A stretch of 64,000 bases of DNA, taken from the NCBI RefSeq assembly GCF_027270735.1, contig NZ_JAPWIJ010000005.1, positions 248,001 to 312,000 of the forward strand, given 5' to 3'. The DNA comes from Rhodococcus ruber (GTDB taxonomy: Bacteria > Actinomycetota > Actinomycetes > Mycobacteriales > Mycobacteriaceae). How positions within the stretch are numbered: position 1 is the stretch's first letter; every line of letters starts with the position of its first letter. A model generated the notes under the pieces. It saw nothing but the letters and a program-made list of their open reading frames with translations. It was not told the DNA's origin and did not search any database. Below are positions 38,631-46,674 of the stretch, piece after piece. Position numbers and translations under genes: made by a program.

Positions 38631-39500
38631 CTACGCGCCCTGCGCCCGGCGCAGGTTCCGATCCTCGTCGCGGCTGGCCTGGAACGGCTCCTCGTAGTGG
38701 TCGAGATGCTCGAATTCCGGATCCTCATCGTCGATCTCGAGCACCACCGCGCCAGGTCGACGCAGTCGCTGTGGGACCAGCTCGAGCTCTTCGTCGGTCT
38801 CCGATTCCACCCCGAGTCGGGATCGGCCCATTCGGGTGAGTCGACGCCGGCGCACCTCTTCCTCGATCTGCACCTGCCGACGCAGGTAGTAGAGGTAGCC
38901 GACGAGGACGGCGACGGACAGCCCGCACAGCCACCAGATCGTCGGAGAAATGATGAATGCCAATGCCGCTGTGGTGATCGCGGCGAAGACCAATCCAAGT
39001 ACTGCGCGCTGCCGGAAGGCGTATCGCGCAGCGCGGGCGATCGCGTCCGCCTCGGGATCGAACCCACCGCGGCCGCGTCGGCGAGGCACGAAGTCGTCGT
39101 CGACGACGCCGGGCTCGTGCGCGGCTGCGCTCCCGCGCGCTGGTTCCTGAACCGGTGCATCGCGTTCGAGATCGTTCTCTGTTGCGTGAGTGTCCATCGG
39201 GTCCTCCGCGGTACCGGGTAGATCGGGTGAGTCGATACGAACAGTCGCCAATGTCGGGCCGAAGATCTCACGGGCAGGCGCGGAGACTCGAAGGTCGTCC
39301 TCCGGTCGCCAGTCAGGATCGCTGCGGTGGCCGGTCGCTGGGCCGCGCTGCTTTCGCTTGGTACCACCCCGATGCAGCACGCGCGTGGCAAGCGCTGCAT
39401 CGGTGGTCTGCATGATCTGGGGACGCTTGGTCATCAGCATGGGAAGAAGAACGAAGAGCCAGACGGCCACGAGACCGATCCAGATGATCGAGTTCGGCAT
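38631..39500 (-). CDS. GlpR/SepX-like divisome membrane protein (Rv0996 homologue)
   Basis: 289 aa. N-terminal helix 4-22 (SIIWIGLVAVWLFVLLPML), a long acidic cytoplasmic linker 23-160, two helices 166-185 and 187-206 (LGLVFAAITTAALAFIISP, IWWLCGLSVAVLVGYLYYL) and an acidic C-terminal tail. This layout and its place beside rimJ and the MoeA-like gene match GlpR of corynebacteria (receptor for the gephyrin-like Glp, coordinating division and polar growth) and SepX of Streptomyces. Exact partner binding is inferred from family knowledge. Confidence 0.8.
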   Translation of the reverse strand: MPNSIIWIGLVAVWLFVLLPMLMTKRPQIMQTTDAALATRVLHRGGTKRKQRGPATGHRSDPDWRPEDDLRVSAPAREIFGPTLATVRIDSPDLPGTAEDPMDTHATENDLERDAPVQEPARGSAAAHEPGVVDDDFVPRRRGRGGFDPEADAIARAARYAFRQRAVLGLVFAAITTAALAFIISPTIWWLCGLSVAVLVGYLYYLRRQVQIEEEVRRRRLTRMGRSRLGVESETDEELELVPQRLRRPGAVVLEIDDEDPEFEHLDHYEEPFQASRDEDRNLRRAQGA

Positions 39501-39644
39501 CGGCGATGTTCTCCTCCCTTGGCAACGGCGACAGTTCTGACGACATCAGGCTATGGGGAGGAGGCGCAAGAACCATGCAGACGCGCCGACCCGAATTACA
39601 CTCCTGTCACTTTGACAACACGAGTGCCATCTTCTTCGAGCAGA

Positions 39645-40292
39645 TCACGCCCATGCGGCCCGTCCCGACCGGACCAACCGATCGACGACGGTTCCCTGCA
39701 CTTCACCGGAGGTGATCGCGACGAGCTTGTGATCGCGCCATTCACCGTCGACGTCCAGGTACTTGTAGAGCAGACCTTCTTCGCGGAAACCGACATTGCG
39801 GAGCACTGCCTGACTGGCGAGATTTTCCGGTCTCACCGTGGCTTCGACGCGATGCAAGCCGACGGGGCCGAAGCAGTGGTCGAGTCCGAGCGCGAGTGCC
39901 GCCGTAGCGACGCCCTTACCGTTGACGTCCTTGGACACCCAGTAGCCGATCCACGCGGACCGCAACGCGCCGCGCACGATGTTTCCGGTGGTGATCTGAC
40001 CACAGAACTCGCCGTCGACCTCGATGACCATGGGCAGCATGTGCCCTTTGCGCGCCTCGGATTTGAGACCCGAACACAGGGTGGGCCAGGACGAGATGTG
40101 GTGCCGGGAATTCCAGCTGCCCTCGCCACTGGGCTCCCAGGGTTCGAGGTGGGCGCGGTCTTCGGTGCGAATCCGGCTCCACGCTGCCGCGTCTCGCATC
40201 CGTACAGGCCGTAGCGTGACGGTTCCGCCGGCCACTCTCACAGGACCCAATTTCGCCGGCCAACCTGGGTGGCTCGACCACGTTCGCGGCAT
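39645..40292 (-). CDS. GNAT acetyltransferase, RimJ/RimL type
   Basis: 215 aa from ATG 40292. HPGWPAKLGPVRVAGGTVTLRPVRMRDAAAW at the N-terminus, then acetyl-CoA-binding SKDVNGKGVATAALALGLDH and the C-terminal HRVEATVRPENLASQAVLRNVGFREEGLLYKYLDVDGEWRDH, diagnostic of the RimJ/RimL N-alpha-acetyltransferase group. Corresponds to Rv0995 in the conserved moeA1-rimJ-Rv0996 order. The true protein substrate is uncertain. Confidence 0.88.
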   Translation of the reverse strand: MPRTWSSHPGWPAKLGPVRVAGGTVTLRPVRMRDAAAWSRIRTEDRAHLEPWEPSGEGSWNSRHHISSWPTLCSGLKSEARKGHMLPMVIEVDGEFCGQITTGNIVRGALRSAWIGYWVSKDVNGKGVATAALALGLDHCFGPVGLHRVEATVRPENLASQAVLRNVGFREEGLLYKYLDVDGEWRDHKLVAITSGEVQGTVVDRLVRSGRAAWA

Positions 40293-40314
40293 CCGTCGAT
40301 CGTATGCGCTACGC

Positions 40315-40362
40315 GCAGTGGTGCGCTTATGCGCCCCAGGCAGCACCTGCCCACGCCACTGG
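40315..40362. repeat. 48-bp interspersed palindromic repeat, copy C
   Basis: Starts GCAGTGGTGCGC and ends GCCACTGG; shares TTATGCGCC with copy B and GCGCCCCAGG-like core with copy A. Fills most of the 72-bp gap between the moeA-like gene and the rimJ-like gene, two bases from the moeA-like stop. Confidence 0.72.
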
Positions 40363-40364
40363 TG

Positions 40365-41624
40365 TCAGCCACGTTGAGCGAGGAACGAGACCTTCACTTC
40401 TTCGCCGGTACGGATTTCGGTGACCTCGGGATCGATGACGACCAGGCAGTTCGCCTCGGCGAGTGTCGCGAGAAGGTGTGACGACGATCCGGGCGCTCCC
40501 CCGAGCGCCTGAACCAGATACTCGCCGGTGCCCTCGTCGCGCATGAGTTGCCCGCGCAGGAATCCTTTGCGGTCCTCGATCGAGGTGATCGGCGCTACGG
40601 TTCGCGCCGTGACGGTCCGACGCATCGGCTGTCGTCGCCCGAGGGCGATGCGAATCAACGGACGCACCATCACCTCGAACACCACCAGGGCACTGACGGG
40701 GTTCGCCGGCAGCAAGAATGTGGGTACCTCGTCGCGTCCGAGTTGCCCGAACCCCTGGACCGACCCGGGGTGCATGGCGACTCGTTCGACCTCCATGTCG
40801 CCGAGCTCACCGAGCGCCTCCCGCACACCGTCCGACGCACCGCCGCCCACTGCCCCGGCGATGACGACGATCTCGGACCGAATCAGTTGGCCCTCGACCA
40901 CCTCGCGCAGACGCTTGGGATCGGTGCTGACGATCCCGACGCGGTTGACGTCGGCTCCGGCGTCACGCGCTGCGGCGGCGAGTGCATAGGAGTTGACGTC
41001 GTACACCTGGCCGGGCCCGGGGGTCCGATCGGTGTCGACCAGTTCGCCGCCCACGGAAATCACCGACAAACGGGGACGCGGATGTACCAGCACCTTGTCG
41101 CGGCCGACCGCTGCGAGTAGCCCGACCTGAGCTGCGCCGATGATCGTGCCTGCACGAACAGCCACGTCGCCGGGTTGGACGTCGTCGCCGATCTTGCGGA
41201 CGTAGTCACCCGAACGCACCGGGCGGAACACTTTGACGCGGGCTCGACCACTGTCGGTGCGATCCAGCGGCAACACCGCATCGGCCAATGTCGGCAGGGG
41301 CGCGCCGGTGTCGACGCGCACTGCTTGCCGTGGTTGCAGACGGATGGGTTGACGTGATCCCGCCGAGACCTCGCCGACGACGGGCAGGGTCAGGTCGATG
41401 CGCTCGTCGTCCTCGTTGCGCAGATCCGTACCGGCCGCTGCCACGTCCACGCTGCGCACTGCGTAGCCGTCGATCGCCGCCTGATCGAAACCGGGAAGGG
41501 GACGCTCGGTCACCACTTCTTCGGCACACAGCAGGCCCTGTGCTTCCGAGATGGCGACCCGAACAGGCCGTGGAGCCACCGCCGCGGCGGTCACTCTGGT
41601 CTGCTGATCTTCGACCGAGCGCAT
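40365..41624 (-). CDS. MoeA/gephyrin-like protein, probably Glp
   Basis: 419 aa with the full MoeA domain order: LPGFDQAAIDGYAVRS near 43-57 (catalytic Asp-Gly-Tyr-Ala), the MoCF/MogA-like domain (RLSVISVGGELVD), and domain IV at the C-terminus. The loop normally SGGVSVG in MoeA is here AGAVGGGASDG (256-266), so molybdenum insertion may be impaired. Context with GlpR and GalU, as Rv0993-Rv0996, supports the division-linked Glp paralogue. AGGAAGGG precedes the ATG. Confidence 0.85.
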   Translation of the reverse strand: MRSVEDQQTRVTAAAVAPRPVRVAISEAQGLLCAEEVVTERPLPGFDQAAIDGYAVRSVDVAAAGTDLRNEDDERIDLTLPVVGEVSAGSRQPIRLQPRQAVRVDTGAPLPTLADAVLPLDRTDSGRARVKVFRPVRSGDYVRKIGDDVQPGDVAVRAGTIIGAAQVGLLAAVGRDKVLVHPRPRLSVISVGGELVDTDRTPGPGQVYDVNSYALAAAARDAGADVNRVGIVSTDPKRLREVVEGQLIRSEIVVIAGAVGGGASDGVREALGELGDMEVERVAMHPGSVQGFGQLGRDEVPTFLLPANPVSALVVFEVMVRPLIRIALGRRQPMRRTVTARTVAPITSIEDRKGFLRGQLMRDEGTGEYLVQALGGAPGSSSHLLATLAEANCLVVIDPEVTEIRTGEEVKVSFLAQRG

Positions 41625-41657
41625 CTGGCCCTTCCTCTAATACATCGACCCGCGATG

Positions 41658-42611
41658 CTATTCGTACGTTGTCAGTTCCGGTGCCCAGCTGTCGCTCAAG
41701 CGTTCGTTCAGCCATTCACGCAGCGCTGGACCGTAGTCGTCACGTTGCAAGGCAAAGTCAACCGCAGCGCGCAGGTATCCCCCGGGATTTCCGAGGTCGT
41801 GTCTCGATCCACGGTGCACCACCACGTGGACGGGGTGGCCTTCTGCGATCAGCAACGCGATGGCGTCGGTGAGTTGCAGCTCGCCGCCTGCACCGGGTTC
41901 GATCCGACGCAGAGCGTCGAAGATGGCGCGGTCGAGCAGGTACCGGCCCGCAGCAACCAGGTTGGACGGTGCGTCCTCCTGCTTCGGCTTCTCGACCATC
42001 CCGGTGACCTTGAGAACGTTCGGGTTGACCGCATCGGGCACGATCTCGACGGAGAAGACGCCGTAGGACGAGACCTTGTCGTCGGGAACCTCGATGGCGC
42101 ACAGCACCGTGCCGCCGCGCTTGGCGCGCACGCGAGCCATGACGTCGAGCACGCCCCGCGGCATCACCAGATCGTCGGGAAGCAGCACTGCGACCGAATC
42201 CTCGTCGTCGTCGAGGGCTTCTTCGGCACAGGCGACGGCGTGTCCGAGCCCGAGAGGTTCGTGCTGGATGACCGACTGCACGTCGAGGAGTTTGGGGGCG
42301 ACGCGCACCTTTTCGAGCATTTCGAGCTTGCCGCTCGCTTCGAGCTTCTTTTCGAGAACGAGGTCCTCGACGAAGTGGGCGACGACACCGTCCTTGCCGG
42401 GCGACGTGACGATGACCAACCTTTGTGCACCGGAATCTGCCGCTTCTCCGGCGACGAGTTCGATACCGGGTGTGTCGACGACCGGAAGCAGTTCCTTCGG
42501 AACGGTTTTCGTGGCCGGCAGGAACCGGGTACCCATGCCTGCGGCAGGAACGATGGCCGTGCGGAAATGCACTGGCGTGGCGGCGGTCGTCGCGGTAACG
42601 GCTTCTGTCAT
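41658..42611 (-). CDS. galU: UTP-glucose-1-phosphate uridylyltransferase
   Basis: Makes UDP-glucose for envelope polysaccharides and trehalose. 317 aa from ATG 42611: FRTAIVPAAGMGTRFLPATKTVPKELLPV (nucleotide and phosphate binding), LLPDDLV, TGMVEKPKQEDAPSN, and GELQLTDAIALLI are GalU signatures. AGGGTGAG precedes the ATG. Upstream of the moeA/glp gene by 33 bp in the same direction, probably one transcript. Confidence 0.95.
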   Translation of the reverse strand: MTEAVTATTAATPVHFRTAIVPAAGMGTRFLPATKTVPKELLPVVDTPGIELVAGEAADSGAQRLVIVTSPGKDGVVAHFVEDLVLEKKLEASGKLEMLEKVRVAPKLLDVQSVIQHEPLGLGHAVACAEEALDDDEDSVAVLLPDDLVMPRGVLDVMARVRAKRGGTVLCAIEVPDDKVSSYGVFSVEIVPDAVNPNVLKVTGMVEKPKQEDAPSNLVAAGRYLLDRAIFDALRRIEPGAGGELQLTDAIALLIAEGHPVHVVVHRGSRHDLGNPGGYLRAAVDFALQRDDYGPALREWLNERLSDSWAPELTTYE

Positions 42612-42718
42612 GGTGCTCACCCTATCCATGGTTTCTGGTGATCTGCTCGCCGTGTGCTGCGTTTTACCCCCGAGTGCATATCGTTGAACGACTGCACACG
42701 AAGGGTGAGTGAACCGTT

Positions 42719-43315
42719 GTGAACGTTCCCGAATTTTCGGAGAACACGCCCAAGGATCGTTGGCGGGCACATGTCCTCGCCGAACGCCGACTGCTCGACG
42801 ATGCGCAGCGCGCGGTGGAGTCCTCCGCACTCTGCCATGCCGTGGCCGAGTTGGCGGCCGAACACCCGTCGGTAGCGGCGTACGTGCCGGTCGGCAGGGA
42901 GCCGGGTTCGATCGAGATGCTCGACGCGATGGCCGCGGCCGGCTCCACCGTCCTTCTTCCGAGTGCGCACGAGCCGGGCCCCTTGCGGTGGGTGGCGTAC
43001 TCAGGGAGCGAATCGTTGGTGACTGCCCCCTTCGGCCTGCGCGAGCCGTCCGGACCGATTCTCGATCCCGAGACCGTTGCGGCCTGCTCGCTGGTGCTGA
43101 TTCCAGCGCTGGCCGTCGATCGGCGCGGCGTCAGACTCGGACGCGGTGCCGGCTACTACGACCGAACACTCGACCTGTGCGGCCCCGACGCGATGCTGGT
43201 TGCGGTGGTGCGAGACACCGAAGTGGTGGATCGACTACCGGACGAACCGCACGACAGAAGGGTGACGCACGCATTGTCCCCCGTCGGCGGACTCGTACGC
43301 TTGGGTACGGAATAA
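42719..43315 (+). CDS. 5-formyltetrahydrofolate cyclo-ligase
   Basis: 198 aa MTHFS family. Starts at GTG 42719 (MNVPEFSENTPKDRWRAHVL), VAAYVPVGREPGSIEML near 50, and the C-terminal active site LVLIPALAVDRRGVRLGRGAGYYDRTL. Converts 5-formyl-THF to 5,10-methenyl-THF with ATP. Divergent from galU across 107 bp; corresponds to Rv0992c. Confidence 0.93.
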   Translation: MNVPEFSENTPKDRWRAHVLAERRLLDDAQRAVESSALCHAVAELAAEHPSVAAYVPVGREPGSIEMLDAMAAAGSTVLLPSAHEPGPLRWVAYSGSESLVTAPFGLREPSGPILDPETVAACSLVLIPALAVDRRGVRLGRGAGYYDRTLDLCGPDAMLVAVVRDTEVVDRLPDEPHDRRVTHALSPVGGLVRLGTE

Positions 43316-43332
43316 CGTTCCGATTCGATTGG

Positions 43333-43359
43333 TTGGCACTCCTGACTGTAGAGTGCTAA
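43333..43359. promoter_or_regulatory. CIRCE element (HrcA operator)
   Basis: TTGGCACTC-N9-GAGTGCTAA, identical to the consensus except one base in the left arm. It lies about 100 bp ahead of the zinc-ribbon chaperone gene. HrcA binds CIRCE in groE and dnaK operons; M. tuberculosis Rv0991c is in the HrcA regulon, so the match of site and gene is consistent. Confidence 0.93.
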
Positions 43360-43459
43360 TGCTCTCCCCAGTTTCGACGAACAGATAAGACACCGGCGGT
43401 GTTCGGCCTCGGCTCGCAGAGCAGCCAATCTCCTCGGTGACCAGCGCGGAGGAAACACG

Positions 43460-43816
43460 ATGCCCACATACTCATACGCCTGCACCGAGTGCGACAACCG
43501 CTTCGACATCGTCCAGTCCTTCACCGACGACACGTTGACGGTGTGCCCGGCATGCTCCGGCAAGCTTCGGAAGCTGTTCAATTCCGTCGGCATCGTCTTC
43601 AAGGGCAGCGGCTTTTACCGCACCGACAGTCGCGGTGGCTCCAGCACCTCGAGCGAGGGCGCAGGCGAGAAGAAGTCCGATGCGGCCGCCGCGAAGTCGG
43701 ACTCGAAGTCCGAGTCCAAGTCCGACTCCAAGCCTGCCGAGAAAAAATCTTCCGATTCGTCCTCGTCGAGCTCCTCGCCTTCCTCGTCCACCACGAAAGC
43801 TGCTGCAAGCCAGTAG
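43460..43816 (+). CDS. FmdB-family zinc-ribbon protein, Ruc-like redox-regulated chaperone (Rv0991c homologue)
   Basis: 118 aa. MPTYSYACTECDNRFDIVQSF with Cys8-x2-Cys11 and CPACSGKLRKLF with Cys29-x2-Cys32 form the zinc ribbon; then FKGSGFYRTDSRGG and a disordered Ser/Lys-rich tail from about residue 58. Rv0991c (Ruc) is a disulfide-activated, zinc-releasing chaperone that works with DnaK/ClpB. The upstream CIRCE element supports heat-shock control. Followed by a strong terminator. Confidence 0.9.
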   Translation: MPTYSYACTECDNRFDIVQSFTDDTLTVCPACSGKLRKLFNSVGIVFKGSGFYRTDSRGGSSTSSEGAGEKKSDAAAAKSDSKSESKSDSKPAEKKSSDSSSSSSSPSSSTTKAAASQ

Positions 43817-43832
43817 TTTTCCGCTTCATCCA

Positions 43833-43864
43833 CAGGCCGGGCCGTTATCCACAGCCCGGCCTTT
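43833..43864 (+). terminator. Intrinsic terminator after ruc-like gene
   Basis: Nine-base GC-rich stem AGGCCGGGC / GCCCGGCCT with an 11-base loop followed directly by TTTT. A textbook terminator just after the chaperone gene. Confidence 0.85.
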
Positions 43865-43904
43865 TCGGCGTTCGATGTGCCTTCGCCGGCGATAGCGTTC
43901 CAGC

Positions 43905-44567
43905 ATGGCTGCTCGCAAGAACCGACTCGACTCGACTCTGCTCGATCGCATCACCCTGCGGCCGGCATGGGTCGGCTCCCCCAAGTTCCGGCGAGTGGCG
44001 GCAGGCGCATTGGTGGCACTTGCAGCGGTCTTGTTCGTCGACGACGCCGCGGGCGACGACCGAGTGGAAGTGATCACCGCCGGACGCGATCTGACACCCG
44101 GGACGGTACTCACGCCGGCCGATGTGGTCGTCAGCGACTGGGACTCCGGCAGTGTCCCGGAGGGCGCATTGATCGACACGGGCGCAGTGGACGGCCAGAC
44201 GCTCACCGGGCCGGTGAGAGCGGGCGAATTGCTCACCGACGTACGCCTACTCGGATCTCGGACCGCCACGACGGCACTGGGGACCGATGCACGCGTCGTA
44301 CCTGTGCATCTCGCGGACGCCGGAGTGAGCGACCTGCTGCGTGAAGGTGACCAGGTCGACGTGTTGACCGTCGAGGTGCAGGAAGACCCGAACGCCGTCC
44401 CCGCGGCCCGAGTGCTGGCGTCGGGCGCGGTGGTCGTGCTCGTCTCCGCCGACGCCGGGGGCAGCAGACAGCGAGATCGGGTGGTGCTGCTCGCGCTACC
44501 GACCGACGATGCGACGACGGTGGCCGCCGCGTCATTGGTCAGTGCACTGACGGTCACGCTGCACTGA
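43905..44567 (+). CDS. SAF-domain, RcpC/CpaB-like membrane protein
   Basis: 220 aa. One transmembrane helix at about 31-47 (AAGALVALAAVLFVDDAAG), then a periplasmic SAF domain (ITAGRDLTPGTVLTPADVVVSDW; GQTLTGPVRAGELLTDVRLL) and a C-terminal RcpC-like region (REGDQVDVLTV). CpaB proteins support pilus assembly, but no pilus genes are near. Same strand as ruc after a terminator; Rv0990c sits in the same place in M. tuberculosis but I cannot confirm homology. Confidence 0.8.
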   Translation: MAARKNRLDSTLLDRITLRPAWVGSPKFRRVAAGALVALAAVLFVDDAAGDDRVEVITAGRDLTPGTVLTPADVVVSDWDSGSVPEGALIDTGAVDGQTLTGPVRAGELLTDVRLLGSRTATTALGTDARVVPVHLADAGVSDLLREGDQVDVLTVEVQEDPNAVPAARVLASGAVVVLVSADAGGSRQRDRVVLLALPTDDATTVAAASLVSALTVTLH

Positions 44568-44663
44568 AAGGCCCCGTTACTGGCGATTCACACCGGCTGC
44601 AGTACGACGATCTGGGTTAACGTCTGTCGAGACAGAACATACCGAGCGTTGGGAGAAGGGCTC

Positions 44664-45140
44664 ATGCTGAAGGGCTTCAAAGACTTTCTATTGCGCGGCA
44701 ACGTCGTGGACCTCGCAGTTGCAGTGGTCGTCGGCGCGGCATTCACCGCCATCGTCACCGCATTCACCACCAACATCATCAACCCCCTCATTGCCGCGGT
44801 AGGTGGCAGCAATGAACTCGGTTGGGGCATCAAGATCTTGTCGGAAAACGATGCGACGTTCATCAACATCGGCGCAGTCATCACGGCGATCATCAACTTC
44901 ATCATCATCGCGGCGGTGGTCTACTTCGTGCTGATCCTGCCGGTGAACACCGCGAAGAAGCGTTTCGTGAGCAAAGCGGAGAAGGAGCTGAGCGACGTCG
45001 ACGTGCTGGTCCAGATTCGCGACATCCTCGCCGGCGGAACCGCAGCGGGACAGAAACTGTCGACTGCCGCCGACACCACCGGTGGTAGCGGCGAGGCCAG
45101 TGACGCCACCCCGGACTTGGGCAAGCACTCGAAGGACTGA
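44664..45140 (+). CDS. mscL: Large-conductance mechanosensitive channel
   Basis: 158 aa. MLKGFKDFLLRGNVVDLAVAVVVGAAFTAIV is the canonical N-terminal helix and TM1; TM2 is INIGAVITAIINFIIIAAVVYFVLILP; then the C-terminal helix LVQIRDILA. Releases osmolytes on hypo-osmotic shock. ATG 44664 is preceded by GGGAGAAGGG. A C-terminal Gly/Ser/Asp tail of 25 residues is longer than in E. coli. Followed by a perfect 53-bp palindrome. Confidence 0.96.
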   Translation: MLKGFKDFLLRGNVVDLAVAVVVGAAFTAIVTAFTTNIINPLIAAVGGSNELGWGIKILSENDATFINIGAVITAIINFIIIAAVVYFVLILPVNTAKKRFVSKAEKELSDVDVLVQIRDILAGGTAAGQKLSTAADTTGGSGEASDATPDLGKHSKD

Positions 45141-45171
45141 CTCGCTCGCCCTCGCTTGGGCGGGCACCCAT

Positions 45172-45224
45172 CGAATGAATGTGCCAGTCACGCACTCTGA
45201 GTGCGTGACTGGCACATTCATTCG
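45172..45224. terminator. Perfect 53-bp palindrome between convergent mscL and lipoprotein genes
   Basis: Two 26-base arms, perfectly complementary, around a single T; left arm starts CGAATGAATGTGCCAGTC. Thirty bases after the mscL stop and 45 before the lipoprotein stop, so a bidirectional terminator fits, although no T run follows. Could also be a mobile palindromic repeat unit. Confidence 0.75.
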
Positions 45225-45269
45225 TTGGTGGGGGTAGTGATGGGACAGGCCGAGAGGGCCCTCGGGCGA

Positions 45270-45713
45270 TCAGTTGGTGAACGTCGACAGCGGAAGCGCG
45301 TCGAGAGTGATCGTGGTGCCGTCCGCCTCGCAGGCAGACTTCACGGCAGCGCCGTTATCGACAAATGCCTTACCGGATTGGCCATCGGGGGCAGACAGCT
45401 CGAGGGTGTCCGCGGGCAACGCGTCGGTGAACGTCGTCAGCGAGCTTGCAACGTCACCTGACGCAGTGCTGGGCAATGCTTTTACCTTGTCGATCGCGGC
45501 TTGCTTGTCAGTAGTCCACTTCTCGACGTTCTCGGCTGACCCTGGTCCAGCCGCAACCAGCTCGACGAAGGCGTTGTGGTCGGTGGCGAATGTGTTGCAG
45601 ACGTCGGTGTTTTCACCGGATGCTGCAGCATCGTCGCTGCTACAACCGGCGGCGAGGCCGAGAGCAAGGACCGCTCCTGCGGCGACAACAATGGAACGGG
45701 CTTTGGAGTGCAT
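45270..45713 (-). CDS. Lipoprotein of unknown function
   Basis: 147 aa. Signal peptide MHSKARSIVVAAGAVLALGLAAGCSS with lipobox LAAGC (lipid-modified Cys24). Mature part 25-147 is helical and rich in Ala, Thr, Asp, with two cysteines beyond the lipid one (VCNTF and SACEAD) that could form a disulfide. No recognised domain. Downstream of the porin gene on the same strand but separated by a strong hairpin. Confidence 0.85.
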   Translation of the reverse strand: MHSKARSIVVAAGAVLALGLAAGCSSDDAAASGENTDVCNTFATDHNAFVELVAAGPGSAENVEKWTTDKQAAIDKVKALPSTASGDVASSLTTFTDALPADTLELSAPDGQSGKAFVDNGAAVKSACEADGTTITLDALPLSTFTN

Positions 45714-45761
45714 CTCTTGTTCAGTGCCTCTCTGGAAAAGTCGATAGATACGTGCCGAACA

Positions 45762-45801
45762 TAGTTCAGGCCCGTACGGAGTGATCCGTACGGGCCTGAA
45801 C
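45762..45801 (-). terminator. Terminator after the porin gene
   Basis: Eighteen-base perfect stem (AGTTCAGGCCCGTACGGA and complement) with a GTGA loop, 55 bases after the porin stop. Very stable; likely ends the porin transcript before the lipoprotein promoter. Confidence 0.8.
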
Positions 45802-45855
45802 TGGTCTGAATCTTGGCGGGTAAAACTATCTCACCCAGCTACTCCTGATCGAAGA

Positions 45856-46674
45856 TCAGTTGAAGCGAACCGGGACGCCGTAGGTGACTGCGACATCGCC
45901 CTGTGCGCTGGTGACTGCGACGTACGGACGAACCGAGACGTTGCCCAGGATGCCGGTGGCGGTGCCGTGCAGGTTCGCGACCTGGATGGAGCCGGAGTTG
46001 CCGACACCCTCGGAGCCGGAGCCGGTGACGCCGTCGTTGATCGGCAGTGCAGCGGACTCGGACTGCACGATTCCGGGGCCGTTCTCGAGGGCGATTGCAC
46101 CCTTGGCCTGAGGAATGAGGTCAGCGTGGAAACCGAGGCCGGAGGTCGAGGTTCCGACTCCACCGAGGCTGACGGACGGCGGGTTCAGGACTGGTCCGCC
46201 GCCGGGGCCTCCTGGAATGGTGTTTCCATCGCCGTCGTCCTTCGGATCGATCAGCTTGATCTCTCCGGTCGACTCGTTGCCTGAGCCGATATCGAGGCCG
46301 AGGGTGGGCGATGCCCACTCGATGGAGACGGTGCCACCGATGCTGAGCGGGTAACCGATCTGGTAACCGATCTTGACGTCGCCCTCGAAGTCATCAGCAG
46401 ACGGTCCGGTGACGTCCCAGCTTGCCTTGCCGTTGGCGAACCACTCACGGGTGAGCGGGTTTCCGTCGAGCGAAGGAACGCCCTGGATGAAGGTGTCGGA
46501 CAGCGTCACCGTGATGGTGTTGCCGTCACGGTCGACGACCGTGTTGGAGCTGTCGACAGCGGCGGAAGCGGTTCCGGTACCGAGTACCAGGCCGACTACC
46601 GAAGCGCTGGCAGCAACTGCGACGCTCATGGACTTGAGTCCCCGGCTGCGCCGCGACTTCTGGATCTCCGTCAT
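45856..46674 (-). CDS. MspA-family outer-membrane porin with enlarged loop
   Basis: 272 aa. Signal peptide with cleavage probably after ASA (residue 38). The MspA core is clear: LTREWFANGKASWDVTGPSADDFEG, IGYQIGYPLSIGGTVSIEWASPTL, then ALENGPGIVQSES and GSIQVANLHGTATGILGNVSVRPYVAVTSAQGDVAVTYGVPVRFN. MspA of M. smegmatis is 211 aa; here about 50 residues extra lie at 130-178, between the strand that precedes the constriction and GNGPGI. The insert is Gly/Pro-rich with acidic KDDGDG. It should form the main hydrophilic pore of the mycomembrane. Confidence 0.92.
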   Translation of the reverse strand: MTEIQKSRRSRGLKSMSVAVAASASVVGLVLGTGTASAAVDSSNTVVDRDGNTITVTLSDTFIQGVPSLDGNPLTREWFANGKASWDVTGPSADDFEGDVKIGYQIGYPLSIGGTVSIEWASPTLGLDIGSGNESTGEIKLIDPKDDGDGNTIPGGPGGGPVLNPPSVSLGGVGTSTSGLGFHADLIPQAKGAIALENGPGIVQSESAALPINDGVTGSGSEGVGNSGSIQVANLHGTATGILGNVSVRPYVAVTSAQGDVAVTYGVPVRFN

